Of a stretch of DNA of 64,000 bases, positions 46,664-55,462 are shown piece after piece. The notes beneath the pieces are model-generated. The model was not told where the DNA came from. It ran no database searches and was given only the letters and a program-made list of their open reading frames with translations. Position 1 is the first letter of the stretch; every line of letters starts with the position of its first letter. Where the stretch lies: the NCBI RefSeq assembly GCF_011617245.1, contig NZ_CP050152.1:2656503-2720502 (forward strand), given 5' to 3'. The position numbers were made by a program, and so were the translations under genes. Source of the stretch: Brevibacterium atlanticum. Lineage in GTDB: Bacteria > Actinomycetota > Actinomycetes > Actinomycetales > Brevibacteriaceae.

Positions 46664-48364
46664 TCAGACGATGACGACCATGGGGACGATCATCGGCTTG
46701 CGACGCAGCTTCGAGGACACCCAGCGGCCGATGGTGCGGCGCACGACCTGCTGGAGCTGGTACTGGTCGGTGGTGCCGTCGCGGAGGGCATCCTCGACGG
46801 CCTTCTTCACCTTCGGCACGATCGAGTCGAAGACGTCGTCGGATTCGGCGACGCCGCGGGCGTGGATCTCGGGGCCTGCGATGAGCGACTTCGTCTGTGA
46901 GTTCACGGCCATGAAGATCGTCACGAAGCCCTCTCCGGACAGCACGAGGCGGTCCTTGAGGTCCGCCTCGGTGATCTCACCGACCGACGATCCGTCGACG
47001 AAGACGTAGTTGCAGTCGACGGCGCCGACGACCTCGGCGTGACCGTCCTTGAGGTCGACGACCCAGCCGTCATCGGCGAGGACGATGTTCTCGGGATCGA
47101 CACCGGTCGCCTCGGCGTGGCGGCCGTTGGCCAGCAGGTGGCGCCATTCGCCGTGGACGGGCATGACCCCGCGCGGCTTGACGATGTTGTAGCAGTAGAG
47201 CAGCTCGCCGCCGGAGGCGTGGCCGGAGACGTGGATCTTCGCATCAGCCTTCGAGATCACGCGGGCGCCGAGGCGCATCAGGCCGTTGATGACCTTGAAC
47301 ACGGAGTTCTCGTTGCCGGGGATGAGCGAGGAGGCGAGGATGACGGTGTCGCCGTCGCCGACCTCGACGCGGTGGTTGCGGTTGGCCATCCGCGACAGGG
47401 CGGCCATCGGCTCTCCCTGGGAACCGGTGCACATGAGGACGATCTGGTCCTCGGGGTAGTCATCGACCTTCTTGATGTCGATGATCGACCCCGGCGGCAC
47501 ATTGAGGTAGCCGAGGTCTTCGGCGATCTTCATGTTCCGCACCATGGAGCGGCCGACGAGGGCGACCTTGCGGCCGTGGGCGTTGGCCGCGTTGAGCACC
47601 TGCTGGACGCGGTGGACGTGGGAGGAGAAGGAGGCGACGATGATGCGGCGTTCGGCGGTGCCGAAGAGGTTCTCGAGCACGGGCCCGATGTCCTTCTCCA
47701 ACGCGGTGAAGCCGGGGACCTCGGCGTTCGTCGAGTCCGTCATGAACAGGTCCACGCCCTCTTCGCCGAGGCGGGCGAACGCACGGAGGTCGGTGATCCG
47801 GCCGTCGAGTGGCAGCTGGTCCATCTTGAAGTCGCCGGTGTGGAGGATGTTGCCGGCGCCGGTGCGGATGAACACGGCCAGGGCGTCGGGGATCGAGTGG
47901 TTGACGGCGACGAACTCGAGGTCGAAGGGACCGAGCTGGTCGAGATCGTCTTCCTTCACCACGCGGGTGATGGGCTTGATCCGGTGTTCCTTGAGTTTGG
48001 CCTCGATGAGGGCGATCGTCAGCTTCGAGCCGAGGATCGGAATGTCGCCCTTGCGCCGCAGCAGGTAGGGAACGGCACCGATGTGGTCTTCGTGGCCGTG
48101 GGTGAGGACGAGGCCGACGATGTCGTCGAGGCGGTCATCGAGGTAGGAGAAGTCGGGGAGGATGAGGTCGACGCCGGGCTGGTCCTCTTCGGGGAAGAGC
48201 ACGCCGCAGTCGACGATGAGGAGTTTGCCGTGGTATTCGAACACGGTCATATTGCGCCCGACCTCGCCGAGTCCGCCGAGCGCGACGATGCGGACGGCTT
48301 CCTTGTCCATCTTCGGCGGTCGGGACAGTTCTTGGGTCAATGCATTATTCACTGAGGTAGCCAC
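46664..48364 (-). CDS. rnj: Ribonuclease J
   Basis: The product has 566 residues from GTG at 48364; GTG at 48352 is an equally likely start, about 11 bases after AGGAG. The metallo-beta-lactamase core has THGHEDHIGA (His89, His91, Asp93, His94), HTGDFKMDQLP, the beta-CASP domain with CTGSQGEPMAALSRMA, VHVSGHASGGELL, and a C-terminal domain ending RKPMIVPMVVIV. Endo/5'-exoribonuclease in mRNA decay and rRNA maturation. It overlaps the dapA stop by 8-20 bases. Confidence 0.96.
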   Translation of the reverse strand: MATSVNNALTQELSRPPKMDKEAVRIVALGGLGEVGRNMTVFEYHGKLLIVDCGVLFPEEDQPGVDLILPDFSYLDDRLDDIVGLVLTHGHEDHIGAVPYLLRRKGDIPILGSKLTIALIEAKLKEHRIKPITRVVKEDDLDQLGPFDLEFVAVNHSIPDALAVFIRTGAGNILHTGDFKMDQLPLDGRITDLRAFARLGEEGVDLFMTDSTNAEVPGFTALEKDIGPVLENLFGTAERRIIVASFSSHVHRVQQVLNAANAHGRKVALVGRSMVRNMKIAEDLGYLNVPPGSIIDIKKVDDYPEDQIVLMCTGSQGEPMAALSRMANRNHRVEVGDGDTVILASSLIPGNENSVFKVINGLMRLGARVISKADAKIHVSGHASGGELLYCYNIVKPRGVMPVHGEWRHLLANGRHAEATGVDPENIVLADDGWVVDLKDGHAEVVGAVDCNYVFVDGSSVGEITEADLKDRLVLSGEGFVTIFMAVNSQTKSLIAGPEIHARGVAESDDVFDSIVPKVKKAVEDALRDGTTDQYQLQQVVRRTIGRWVSSKLRRKPMIVPMVVIV

Positions 48365-49268
48365 TCCTGGTCAATTGGGCGGCGACGAATGCCACCTGCT
48401 CCTCATCAGCTGGGAGCAGCGGCATGCGCACGTCGCGGTTGTCGAGTATTCCTTGGGCCTGCAATGCGGCCTTCGCCGAGATCACTCCCGGCATGTGGTT
48501 CATGAGCGCATCCACCACGTCCGCGGTGTCGCGGGAGAGGATGCGTGCGGTGTTGAGGTCGTTGTTCGCCACTGCCTTGACCATCTGGGCGAAGCGGTCG
48601 GAGCAGACGTGTCCGGCTACGGATACGAGCCCGAGGGCGCCGAGGGAGAGCAGCGGCAGGTTGAGGGCGTCTTCGCCGGAGTAGTAGGCCAGCGAGGAGT
48701 TGTTCATCACGAACGAGGAGGCGAAGAGGTCGCCCTTGGCGTCCTTGACCGCGAGGATGTTCGGGTGGTCCGACAGCCGCAGCAGGGTGTCGGTGATGAT
48801 CGGGGCACCGGCCCGGCCGGGGATGTCGTAGAGCATGACCGGCAGGTCGGTCGAGTCCGCGGCAGCACGCATGTGCGCTTCGATCGCCGGCTGCGTCGGC
48901 TTCGAGTAGTACGGGGTGACGATGAGGATGCCGTCGGCTCCCGCGGCGGCGGAGCGCTGAGAGAGGTCGATGGTGTGGGCGGTGACGTTGTTGCCGGTGC
49001 CGGCGATGATCTTCGCGCGGTTGCCGATGACGCCGCGGACGACGTGGAGGAGCTCGATCTTCTCATCGTCGGTCGTGGTCGGTGATTCTCCGGTGGTGCC
49101 GGAGACGACGAGCATGTCGTTTCCGAGTTCGACGAGGTGGTTCGCCACCTTCTCCACGGCCGGATAGTCGATGCTGCCGTCATGCTTGAACGGCGTCACC
49201 ATTGCCGTGCCGACGGTACCGAAAGCGTCAATGGCAGTCGCTGCTGCCTGGTCACCGAGAATCGCCAT
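48345..49268 (-). CDS. dapA: 4-hydroxy-tetrahydrodipicolinate synthase
   Basis: The product has 307 residues with a TIM barrel. ATVMV-type start FGTVGTAMVTPFKHDGSIDYPAVEKV, VVSGTTGESPTTTDDEK, MLYDIPGRAGAPI (catalytic Tyr) and NILAVKDAKGDL (Schiff-base Lys). It condenses pyruvate with aspartate semialdehyde in the lysine/DAP pathway, feeding dapB and dapF in this window. Overlaps rnj, as in other actinobacteria. Confidence 0.96.
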   Translation of the reverse strand: MAILGDQAAATAIDAFGTVGTAMVTPFKHDGSIDYPAVEKVANHLVELGNDMLVVSGTTGESPTTTDDEKIELLHVVRGVIGNRAKIIAGTGNNVTAHTIDLSQRSAAAGADGILIVTPYYSKPTQPAIEAHMRAAADSTDLPVMLYDIPGRAGAPIITDTLLRLSDHPNILAVKDAKGDLFASSFVMNNSSLAYYSGEDALNLPLLSLGALGLVSVAGHVCSDRFAQMVKAVANNDLNTARILSRDTADVVDALMNHMPGVISAKAALQAQGILDNRDVRMPLLPADEEQVAFVAAQLTRSGYLSE

Positions 49269-49505
49269 GCTCCCAGGATACCGCCCACACCCGATTGGCC
49301 GTGCAGTGACCCGTCTGCGTTGCGAATGACGTTCGCCTCCACTCTCCAGAGTGTGCGGTCGCGCCTGCCGCCCGGCCCCCGCGCTTCACGCGTCGACCGT
49401 CCGTAGCCGAGGCGGCTGTTTCCATGGTGCGGTGAGAGACAGATCACAGATGGTGGCGGGAAATCGTCTACTCTGGGAACCTGCCCGCCGCCGAAGGAGC
49501 TTTCG

Positions 49506-50825
49506 ATGACCCGCACCCGCGTCCGCGATTTCCACGATGACGATCTCGACGGGATCATCCGCCTCGTCGAGGCGGCGGAGCAGGAGGCCATGACCGGTTC
49601 CGCTCCCCCGCTGTATCCGCTCTCGGAGATCCTTGCCTGCTGCCAGCGCAATCAGGCCGTCGTCGCCGTCCGCGACGAGGAGATCGTCGGTGCCGCCGTG
49701 GGACGGGCCGCGCACGGTCAGGGGTCGATCGTGTTCTTCCATGTGCTCAGCTCCGTGCGGGATGGTCCGGAGCAGGACACCCGCGCCGAGGCGGGGCTGC
49801 TCGACGCCCTCGAACGCCGGCTCATGCCGCTGGGGTTGGGCAAGCTGTCGATGCTCGTGCCGGGTACCACCTCGGCGTTCGCTGCCCTGCTGGGCAATGG
49901 GTTCGAGGCCCGGCCGGAGCTGGAGTACGTCGAGCGGCACCTGCCGGTCCAGCGGCGGGAGTTCGACCGGTTGAAGGCGGTCGGCGGGCGGGTGCTGCCG
50001 CGACACCTGTGGGATTCGGTCAGCGGAATGCAGGAGGAGAAGGACATGCTCGAGGACCGCCTCGTCGTGCCCTTGGCCGAACCGGATCTGGCGGATCATT
50101 TCGGGGTCGTCCCGCCTCGGGCGGTGATGCTCTTCGGTCCTCCGGGGACGGGGAAGACGACGTTCGCGAAGGCGGTCGCCTCACGTCTGGACTGGCCGTT
50201 CGTCGAGGTCTTCCCTTCGCGTCTGTCCGGGGAGCCCGGCGGTGTGGCCGCGGGTCTGCGGTCGACGTTCGAGCAGATCAACGAGCTCGAGCATGCTGTC
50301 GTGTTCATCGACGAGGTCGAGGAGATCGCGTCGAAGCGCGGGGGTGAGCCGCCGTCGCCGACGCAGGGGGTGACGAACGAGCTGCTCAAGCAGGTCGCAG
50401 AGTTCCGGGACCGGGAGGGCAGGCTGCTCATCTGTGCGACGAACTTCGTCCGTGCTCTCGATGCGGCGTTCCTCCGCCATGGTCGCTTCGACTATGTCAT
50501 TCCCATCGGACTGCCCGATGCCACAGCGAGGGAGGCGATCTGGTCGCGCTACATCCCCGAACACACGGTTTCTGCCGTCGATCTCGCGGTGCTCGTCGAT
50601 GCCAGTGACGGGCTGACCCCGGCCGATATCGAATATGCCGCCCGGCGTGCCTCGCAGGAGGCGCTGGCGTCGGCACTGCGGCAGCAGCAGGTCGACATTG
50701 CCTCGCGGACGGATGTGCTCTCGACCGATGACTACCTCGACGCGCTGCGTGCAACTCGGGCGACAGTGTCCGAGGAGACGGCCCGGGAGTTCAGCGAGGA
50801 CGTGGAGACCATCGCACGGCTCTGA
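49506..50825 (+). CDS. Fusion of a GNAT acetyltransferase-like domain with an AAA+ ATPase
   Basis: The product has 439 residues. Residues 1-150 resemble a GNAT domain (TRVRDFHDDDLDGIIRLVEAAE, AVVAVRDEEIVGAAVGRA, EAGLLDALERRLMPLGLGKLSMLV, and LGNGFEARPELEYVERHL at its end). Residues 170-439 are a Cdc48/FtsH-like AAA+ module: Walker A GPPGTGKT (211-218), Walker B VVFIDE (265-270), sensor 1 ATN (311-313), Arg finger RHGRFD (324-329), then a helical lid with LTPADIEYAARRASQEAL. No protease or membrane segment is present. It stands alone between dapA and a convergent VOC gene. Function unknown; a regulated protein-remodelling or modification role is only inferred. Confidence 0.9.
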   Translation: MTRTRVRDFHDDDLDGIIRLVEAAEQEAMTGSAPPLYPLSEILACCQRNQAVVAVRDEEIVGAAVGRAAHGQGSIVFFHVLSSVRDGPEQDTRAEAGLLDALERRLMPLGLGKLSMLVPGTTSAFAALLGNGFEARPELEYVERHLPVQRREFDRLKAVGGRVLPRHLWDSVSGMQEEKDMLEDRLVVPLAEPDLADHFGVVPPRAVMLFGPPGTGKTTFAKAVASRLDWPFVEVFPSRLSGEPGGVAAGLRSTFEQINELEHAVVFIDEVEEIASKRGGEPPSPTQGVTNELLKQVAEFRDREGRLLICATNFVRALDAAFLRHGRFDYVIPIGLPDATAREAIWSRYIPEHTVSAVDLAVLVDASDGLTPADIEYAARRASQEALASALRQQQVDIASRTDVLSTDDYLDALRATRATVSEETAREFSEDVETIARL

Positions 50826-50877
50826 GGGCTCTACTCTTCCAGCAGGCTGGCGACCAGGCTTTGAGCTCGGGCGGCAG

Positions 50878-51561
50878 TCAGTCGACCATCGGTGCGCAGA
50901 GGCAGGCCCGATTGCCGTCGGGGTCCTCAAGGACCCAATAGGACGGGGCCGCTGCATCGCTGACGAGTCGTCCGCCGGCGGCGAGGGCAGCGTCGATTCG
51001 GTTCTCGACCACGTCGTGACCAACCCAGACGTCGAGATGCCAGCGTTGCGGAGACTCGGTATCCGGCAGCGGGAAACGGCTATTCGTCCGCGGTTCCTGC
51101 CACCACAGCCCGCTGTTGACCTGCCCGGTCGGGTCAACCAATCCGCCGTTTGCGTGCATCTCGTCGGATTCGGCGTCGAGGAGAGCCGCGTAGAAACCTG
51201 CCACTCGAGCTCCCGACATCGTGTTGAGAGCGAATTCCGCCTGCTGCAGACTCGAAGGTTCGGCACGAAGTTCCTGACCAGCGGCAAGCTCGCTGATAGC
51301 CCGGGCGAGGTCGAGATCGTCACGACTGACTCCTCGTTCGTCTTCACTGCTCAGGGTGACGACGACATTGGAAGCAGTCAGGGTCATCTCAGGTGCGATG
51401 CCCGCCCGTTCCGCCACCTCTCCGACAGTTCCCGCGAATTCCAGCGCTTCGGCAAAGTCTGCGGTGAGGAAGCGTGCGCGAATCGGTCCGGCCAGCTGGC
51501 GCCAGTCGCTCAGACCCTCCTCGTGGATCTGTGCGCTGCTGAGTGACTCCGATGATCCCAC
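50878..51561 (-). CDS. Fusion of a PCD (pterin carbinolamine dehydratase)-like and a VOC domain
   Basis: The product has 227 residues from GTG at 51561 (GGGAG upstream). Residues 15-95 follow the PCD/DCoH layout (LSDWRQLAGPIRARFLTADFAEALEFAGTVGEVAE, then VVVTLSSEDERGVSRDDLDLARAISELA), but the His-His-Pro catalytic site is not kept, so dehydratase activity is doubtful. Residues 108-227 are a VOC/glyoxalase-type domain (RWHLDVWVGHDVVENRIDAALAAGG, VLEDPDGNRACLC). Substrate unknown. Convergent with the AAA+ fusion gene. Confidence 0.78.
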   Translation of the reverse strand: MGSSESLSSAQIHEEGLSDWRQLAGPIRARFLTADFAEALEFAGTVGEVAERAGIAPEMTLTASNVVVTLSSEDERGVSRDDLDLARAISELAAGQELRAEPSSLQQAEFALNTMSGARVAGFYAALLDAESDEMHANGGLVDPTGQVNSGLWWQEPRTNSRFPLPDTESPQRWHLDVWVGHDVVENRIDAALAAGGRLVSDAAAPSYWVLEDPDGNRACLCAPMVD

Positions 51562-51595
51562 GCTGTGCTCCCTTCGTCGCGCAGTTGGCTTCACT

Positions 51596-52258
51596 CTAAT
51601 GGGACCCGACCAGGCCGACAACGGTCTGCGACAGGACCCGTGTCAGTTCTCGCGAGCCCTTGCCGCGCCCCGTGACCATGGCGAGATCGAATCCGTCGAT
51701 GAGGGCGATGATCGCGTCAACGATGGCCGGGACAGGCAGGTCATGGCCGGCGAATTCGCGGTCGGCCACACCCAGGTCGATGATCGAGGTGAAGTGCCGC
51801 CGCCACCCGTCGTTGACGGCGTCCACGCATCCCTGCAACGCGGGATTGTGGCGGGCCGCCGCGACGAGTTCGATCCATATCTCCGACCTGCGCTGATAGT
51901 CGCCGACGCTGGACACCGCGGCCAGGCTGTCGGCGAGCTGCCGTCGCGCTGAGCCCTTCGCTGCTCGTTCGCCGGTGCACGCGTGCTCGTCAGCGCGCGC
52001 GAGTTCGCCGGTGCGTGCGAGCTCGTCGATGCCTGCCAGCACAGCATCGCTGTGGGCGGTGAACGCCTGAACCAGCAGTTCGTCGCGCGAAACGAAGTAG
52101 TACTGCACGGTCCCGACCGACAAGCCGACCGTAGAGGCCACATCGGCCAAGCGCACGGCGGCGGGTCCGCGATCGATGATGGCGTCGAGGGTCGCCTCGA
52201 TGATCGCGGACTTCTTGGCCTCGACCTGCTCGGGCGGCTGCTGCGGTCGCGGACTCAT
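51596..52258 (-). CDS. TetR-family transcriptional regulator
   Basis: The product has 220 residues. The helix-turn-helix is at about 17-62 (AIIEATLDAIIDRGPAAVRLADVASTVGLSVGTVQYYFVSRDELL), with a C-terminal ligand domain. Its start overlaps the stop of the oxidoreductase gene upstream (ATGA), so both are one unit, probably with feedback control at the dyad 54320-54339. An Ala/Arg/Glu-rich loop near 85-105 is an insert. Confidence 0.92.
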   Translation of the reverse strand: MSPRPQQPPEQVEAKKSAIIEATLDAIIDRGPAAVRLADVASTVGLSVGTVQYYFVSRDELLVQAFTAHSDAVLAGIDELARTGELARADEHACTGERAAKGSARRQLADSLAAVSSVGDYQRRSEIWIELVAAARHNPALQGCVDAVNDGWRRHFTSIIDLGVADREFAGHDLPVPAIVDAIIALIDGFDLAMVTGRGKGSRELTRVLSQTVVGLVGSH

Positions 52259-54255
52259 ACCGGTACCGCGTCCTTCCGTTCCGTCAGGGCGGTGGCCGCG
52301 GTGAGCCCTTCGTAGACGGCCTCCTCGACCGTGCGCGGGGCCAGTGCGTCACCGATCACCGTCACCGAGGCGGCCCCGAAGTCGAGGTCGACCGGCACCG
52401 ATCGCGGTGCCGACGAGACGATCGTCGCCGCGACCCCTTCGACCTCATGGACGACCTCGCACAGTGTGGACTGGAGGTAGCCGGTGTCGGCATCGACACC
52501 GACGAGACGCGCATCATTGACGAACTCGATCCGACCGGTCCGCAGCGCTTGCGAGACGAGCAGGGTGCGCGTGTACTGCTGGATCGCGGCACCGGCGAAG
52601 TTCGCCGCGGTCGCCAGGCTCACCTGTCGGCCGGATTCGGCTAGCCGCAGGGCGATGCCGAGCCCGATCCAATCGCCCTTCCAATCAGTGACGAGCACCC
52701 GGCCGGCAGGAAGACCCGGGGACTGCCGCACGTACTCGCGGGCACCGATGACGAGAGCCTCGTCGGCGATCTCGAGTGCGGGCATGCGCTCCCTGGCACC
52801 GGTCGCAACGATGACGTGGTCGGGGACGACTTCGGTGACGAGGTCCTGGGTCACCGGCGTTGAGGTACGGATGTCGACGCCGACGCGGGCCGCCTCGGCG
52901 GAGAGGTTCGTCGCCGCTCCCCCGAACTCGGACCGGTACGGCAGCTCCTGAGCCAGCAGGACCGCCCCGCCGAGCTGGGGCTCCTTCTCACACAGCACCA
53001 CCTGATTACCCTGTTCGGCTGCGACCGCGGCGGCCTTGAGTCCGGCCGGTCCGCCACCGATGACGAGCACGGTGCGGCGGGTGCGCATGCGAGGTCTGGG
53101 GAGGAAGGTCAGCTCGCGGCCGGATTCGGGATATTGGATGCACGAGATCGGCACACCCTGCTGGAAGTGGCCGATGCAGGCCTGATTGCAGCCGATGCAG
53201 GCGCGGATCTCGTCGACGGCGTCGGCCTGGGATTTGTTCGCGATCTCCGGGTCGCAGATCATCGCGCGGGTCATGATCGCCATGTCGGTCCGGCCCTCGG
53301 CGATGGCGGCTTCGGCTTCGTGGGGCTGGTTGATGCGGCCGGCGACCATGACGGTCTTGTCGGTGATCTTCTTGACCTGTTCGGACAGGGCCGTCGCGTA
53401 GCCGGGATCGATCTGCATCGAGGGCACGATGTGCACGGCCCCTTGCAGGGTCGAGGAGTCGCCGGCGGTGACGGAGAAGTAGTCGAGGCAGTCCCGACCG
53501 TCGGTCTCGAGGTCGTCGAGGTGGCCGATGAGGTCGAGGATCTCGGTGGCGACGAGGCCGTCCTCGGTCTTCTCCTCACCGGAGATCCGCAGTCCCACCA
53601 CGGCCTCAGGGCCGGCGGCGGCACGGACGGTGGCGACCACCTCGGCGAGGAAGCGACGACGGTTCTCGGGACTGCCGCCGTATTCGTCGGTGCGGGTGTT
53701 GACCGCCGGATTGAAGAACTGGATCGGGAGGTAGCCATGACTGGCGACGAGCTCGACGCCGTCGATGCCGGCGTCGGTGATGCGCTTCGCGGCGCGGCCG
53801 TAGCCGGCGATGATGTCCTTGACCTCGGCGGTGGTCAGCGCCTCGGGGACGACTTTGAAGCGTTCCTGCGGTTCGTCGCTGGGCGCCTTGGCACGTGGTG
53901 CCATTCCCTGCTCGCCGTCCATGACTTCTCGACCGGGGTGGAAGAGCTGGGCGAAGATCGTGGCGCCGTGGCGATGCACCGCCTCGGCGACGGCGCGGTA
54001 TCCGGGCGCAGAGGATTCGTCGGTGGCCATGAGGACGTGGCTGGTGTAGCGGGCGGATTCGTGGACGCCGGAGACCTGGAGGACGATGAGGCCGGCTCCG
54101 CCCCGTGCGCGTGCTTCGTGGTAGGCGACGAGGTCGTCGCCGATGTGCCCGTGATCGTCGAGGACGGTGTCATGGCCGGAGGAGACGATGCGATTGCGGA
54201 TGGTGCGCGTGCCGAGGGTGATGGGTTCGAAGAGGTGCGGAAACAGCTGAGACAT
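52255..54255 (-). CDS. Old-yellow-enzyme-type Fe-S flavoenzyme (2,4-dienoyl-CoA reductase/dimethylamine dehydrogenase group)
   Basis: The product has 666 residues from ATG at 54255 (AAGGA five bases upstream; a second ATG at 54261). The FMN TIM barrel (about 1-340: FEPITLGTRTIRNRIVSSGHDT, ASHGYLPIQFFNPAVNTRTDEYGGSPENR) is followed by the 4Fe-4S motif CIGCNQACIG...C, and an FAD/NAD(P) domain with VLVIGGGPAGLKAAAVAAEQG and a second nucleotide site VLVTDWKGDWIGLGIALRLAESG. Related enzymes oxidise methylated amines or reduce enoyl compounds; the substrate is unknown. Linked to a TetR gene. Confidence 0.9.
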   Translation of the reverse strand: MSQLFPHLFEPITLGTRTIRNRIVSSGHDTVLDDHGHIGDDLVAYHEARARGGAGLIVLQVSGVHESARYTSHVLMATDESSAPGYRAVAEAVHRHGATIFAQLFHPGREVMDGEQGMAPRAKAPSDEPQERFKVVPEALTTAEVKDIIAGYGRAAKRITDAGIDGVELVASHGYLPIQFFNPAVNTRTDEYGGSPENRRRFLAEVVATVRAAAGPEAVVGLRISGEEKTEDGLVATEILDLIGHLDDLETDGRDCLDYFSVTAGDSSTLQGAVHIVPSMQIDPGYATALSEQVKKITDKTVMVAGRINQPHEAEAAIAEGRTDMAIMTRAMICDPEIANKSQADAVDEIRACIGCNQACIGHFQQGVPISCIQYPESGRELTFLPRPRMRTRRTVLVIGGGPAGLKAAAVAAEQGNQVVLCEKEPQLGGAVLLAQELPYRSEFGGAATNLSAEAARVGVDIRTSTPVTQDLVTEVVPDHVIVATGARERMPALEIADEALVIGAREYVRQSPGLPAGRVLVTDWKGDWIGLGIALRLAESGRQVSLATAANFAGAAIQQYTRTLLVSQALRTGRIEFVNDARLVGVDADTGYLQSTLCEVVHEVEGVAATIVSSAPRSVPVDLDFGAASVTVIGDALAPRTVEEAVYEGLTAATALTERKDAVPV

Positions 54256-54261
54256 GATCAT

Positions 54262-54654
54262 CCTTGATCAGTTCGTCGTGATCGCCCGATGAGGACATGC
54301 GGGCGGGGTGCAATCAGTTATTCATATCACCATATGATTAACTGCGGCAAGGGTTTGACACACAGCGGACTGCCCCGAACTTTGACAGCACCAGAGTGCC
54401 ACCGGTATCGTAATACTGATTTTTGACTACCATGATCTTCGGGCCGGAATGGCCCTAGCAAAGGTGTTTCATGTTCCGGCCCGCGCTGAGTGCGCCTCGT
54501 TTCACTGATTGACCGCCTGCAGTACAACTCTGCTGGAAACGGCTTTCGGTGCACTGACCCGCCTGTATCGCAATCACGATATCGGACCACTATTCTGACG
54601 AGGCGACTCGGCCTGCTCTCGCTGTAAGAATTTTCCCCAGTGAGGAGCTCTCCG
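54262..54654. other. Less GC-rich divergent gap
   Basis: It holds the flavoenzyme operator, a plus-strand promoter candidate TTGACA-18-TATCGT (54382-54411), and a hairpin of 10-base arms CGGGCCGGAA (54440-54449 with 54474-54483). The minus frame at 54327-54668 has no recognisable domain and I do not call it. Confidence 0.55.
54320..54339 (-). promoter_or_regulatory. Operator-like dyad upstream of the flavoenzyme gene
   Basis: ATTCATATCACCATATGATT has 8-base arms with one mismatch around ACC(A). On the minus strand it lies in the spacer between a possible -35 (TTGCCG, 54345-54350) and a -10-like TATGAA, which fits repression by the co-transcribed TetR protein. Confidence 0.55.
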
Positions 54655-55026
54655 GTGTCCGACCACACCAGCAGTCCTATTCAAACTTTTGATTTCAACA
54701 CCTTCAAATGCGTTCGATGCGGCCTGGCCGTGTCCGAAAACGCCCCTGATGACGCACCACGCAATCACTGTCCGTCCTGCTTGCATTCTCGGCACGTTCA
54801 GAACCACGACGATCACGAATCAATCGATTGTCACGGAAGTATGTCTCCGATCTCAGTCGCCGTGCTTCGTCGCGGCGAATGGATGGTGATTCATCGATGT
54901 GCCCGGTGTGATGAGCTCACATCGAGTCCGCCGCACGAGGATGATAATCAGCTCGTCCTGATGCGTTTGGCGGTCCGCCCGCTGGCGTTGCCCCCATTCC
55001 CTCTCGACGCCCTCGGAAACCTCTGA
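54655..55026 (+). CDS. RNHCP-domain zinc-finger protein, first of two
   Basis: The product has 123 residues from GTG at 54655 with GAGGAG seven bases upstream. Cys19/Cys22, the hallmark RNHCP at 36-40 followed by SCLHSRHV (Cys39/Cys42), Cys59 and Cys82/Cys85 give seven cysteines suited to zinc sites. The C-terminus DDNQLVLMRLAVRPLALPPF is conserved with the neighbour. RNHCP proteins are conserved but of unknown role; a link to ribosome or zinc homeostasis is sometimes suspected from context in other bacteria, not here. Sequence is less GC-rich than neighbours. Confidence 0.85.
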   Translation: MSDHTSSPIQTFDFNTFKCVRCGLAVSENAPDDAPRNHCPSCLHSRHVQNHDDHESIDCHGSMSPISVAVLRRGEWMVIHRCARCDELTSSPPHEDDNQLVLMRLAVRPLALPPFPLDALGNL

Positions 55027-55045
55027 GGGCAGGGAAGGACTAGTC

Positions 55046-55462
55046 ATGCCTCGTAGAAGCAAGAGAAGACGGGAACGCCGTCCACAACAGCGCAAGGATG
55101 TTCTGCAGATCCACGGCGGATATCGGGAGAGGGACTTCCGATGCGTATCCTGCCGGTTGGAAGTCTCCCAGAATGCGCCAGGCACGGCTCATCGCAACCA
55201 CTGCCCGCATTGCTTGGCCAGCAGACACGTCGACCGGAAGATTCCTGGGGACCGTGCCGAGATGTGCGGCGGACGAATGGAGGCAATCAGCATGTCGGTT
55301 CGCACTGACGGTGAATGGGTGATCATCCACAGCTGCTTTTCCTGCGGCCGTCTGAGCGCCAACCGAATCGCCGGTGACGACAATCCACTCACCTTGGTCC
55401 GGCTTGCGGTCAGGCCGCTCGCCGACCCTGATTATGTACGACGGATCAGGCCAGGCCCGTGA
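55046..55462 (+). CDS. RNHCP-domain zinc-finger protein, second of two
   Basis: The product has 138 residues with a very basic start (MPRRSKRRRERRPQQRK) and the same core: Cys33/Cys36, HRNHCPHCLASRHVD (Cys53/Cys56), Cys74, Cys97/Cys100, and DDNPLTLVRLAVRPLADPDY. GGAAGGA precedes the ATG 19 bases after the first gene's stop, so they are one unit. The pair diverges in its N-terminus, which suggests old duplication and different partners (RNA for the basic one is inference). Confidence 0.87.
   Translation: MPRRSKRRRERRPQQRKDVLQIHGGYRERDFRCVSCRLEVSQNAPGTAHRNHCPHCLASRHVDRKIPGDRAEMCGGRMEAISMSVRTDGEWVIIHSCFSCGRLSANRIAGDDNPLTLVRLAVRPLADPDYVRRIRPGP

Noticed and set aside
47039..48355. 438-codon plus-strand frame
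   Set aside because: Antisense of RNase J; Val/Asp/Glu-rich with no domain.
53134..54267. 377-codon plus-strand frame
   Set aside because: Antisense of the flavoenzyme gene, no domain.
54327..54668. 113-codon minus-strand frame
   Set aside because: Occupies the divergent promoter region of two better-supported genes and has no domain.
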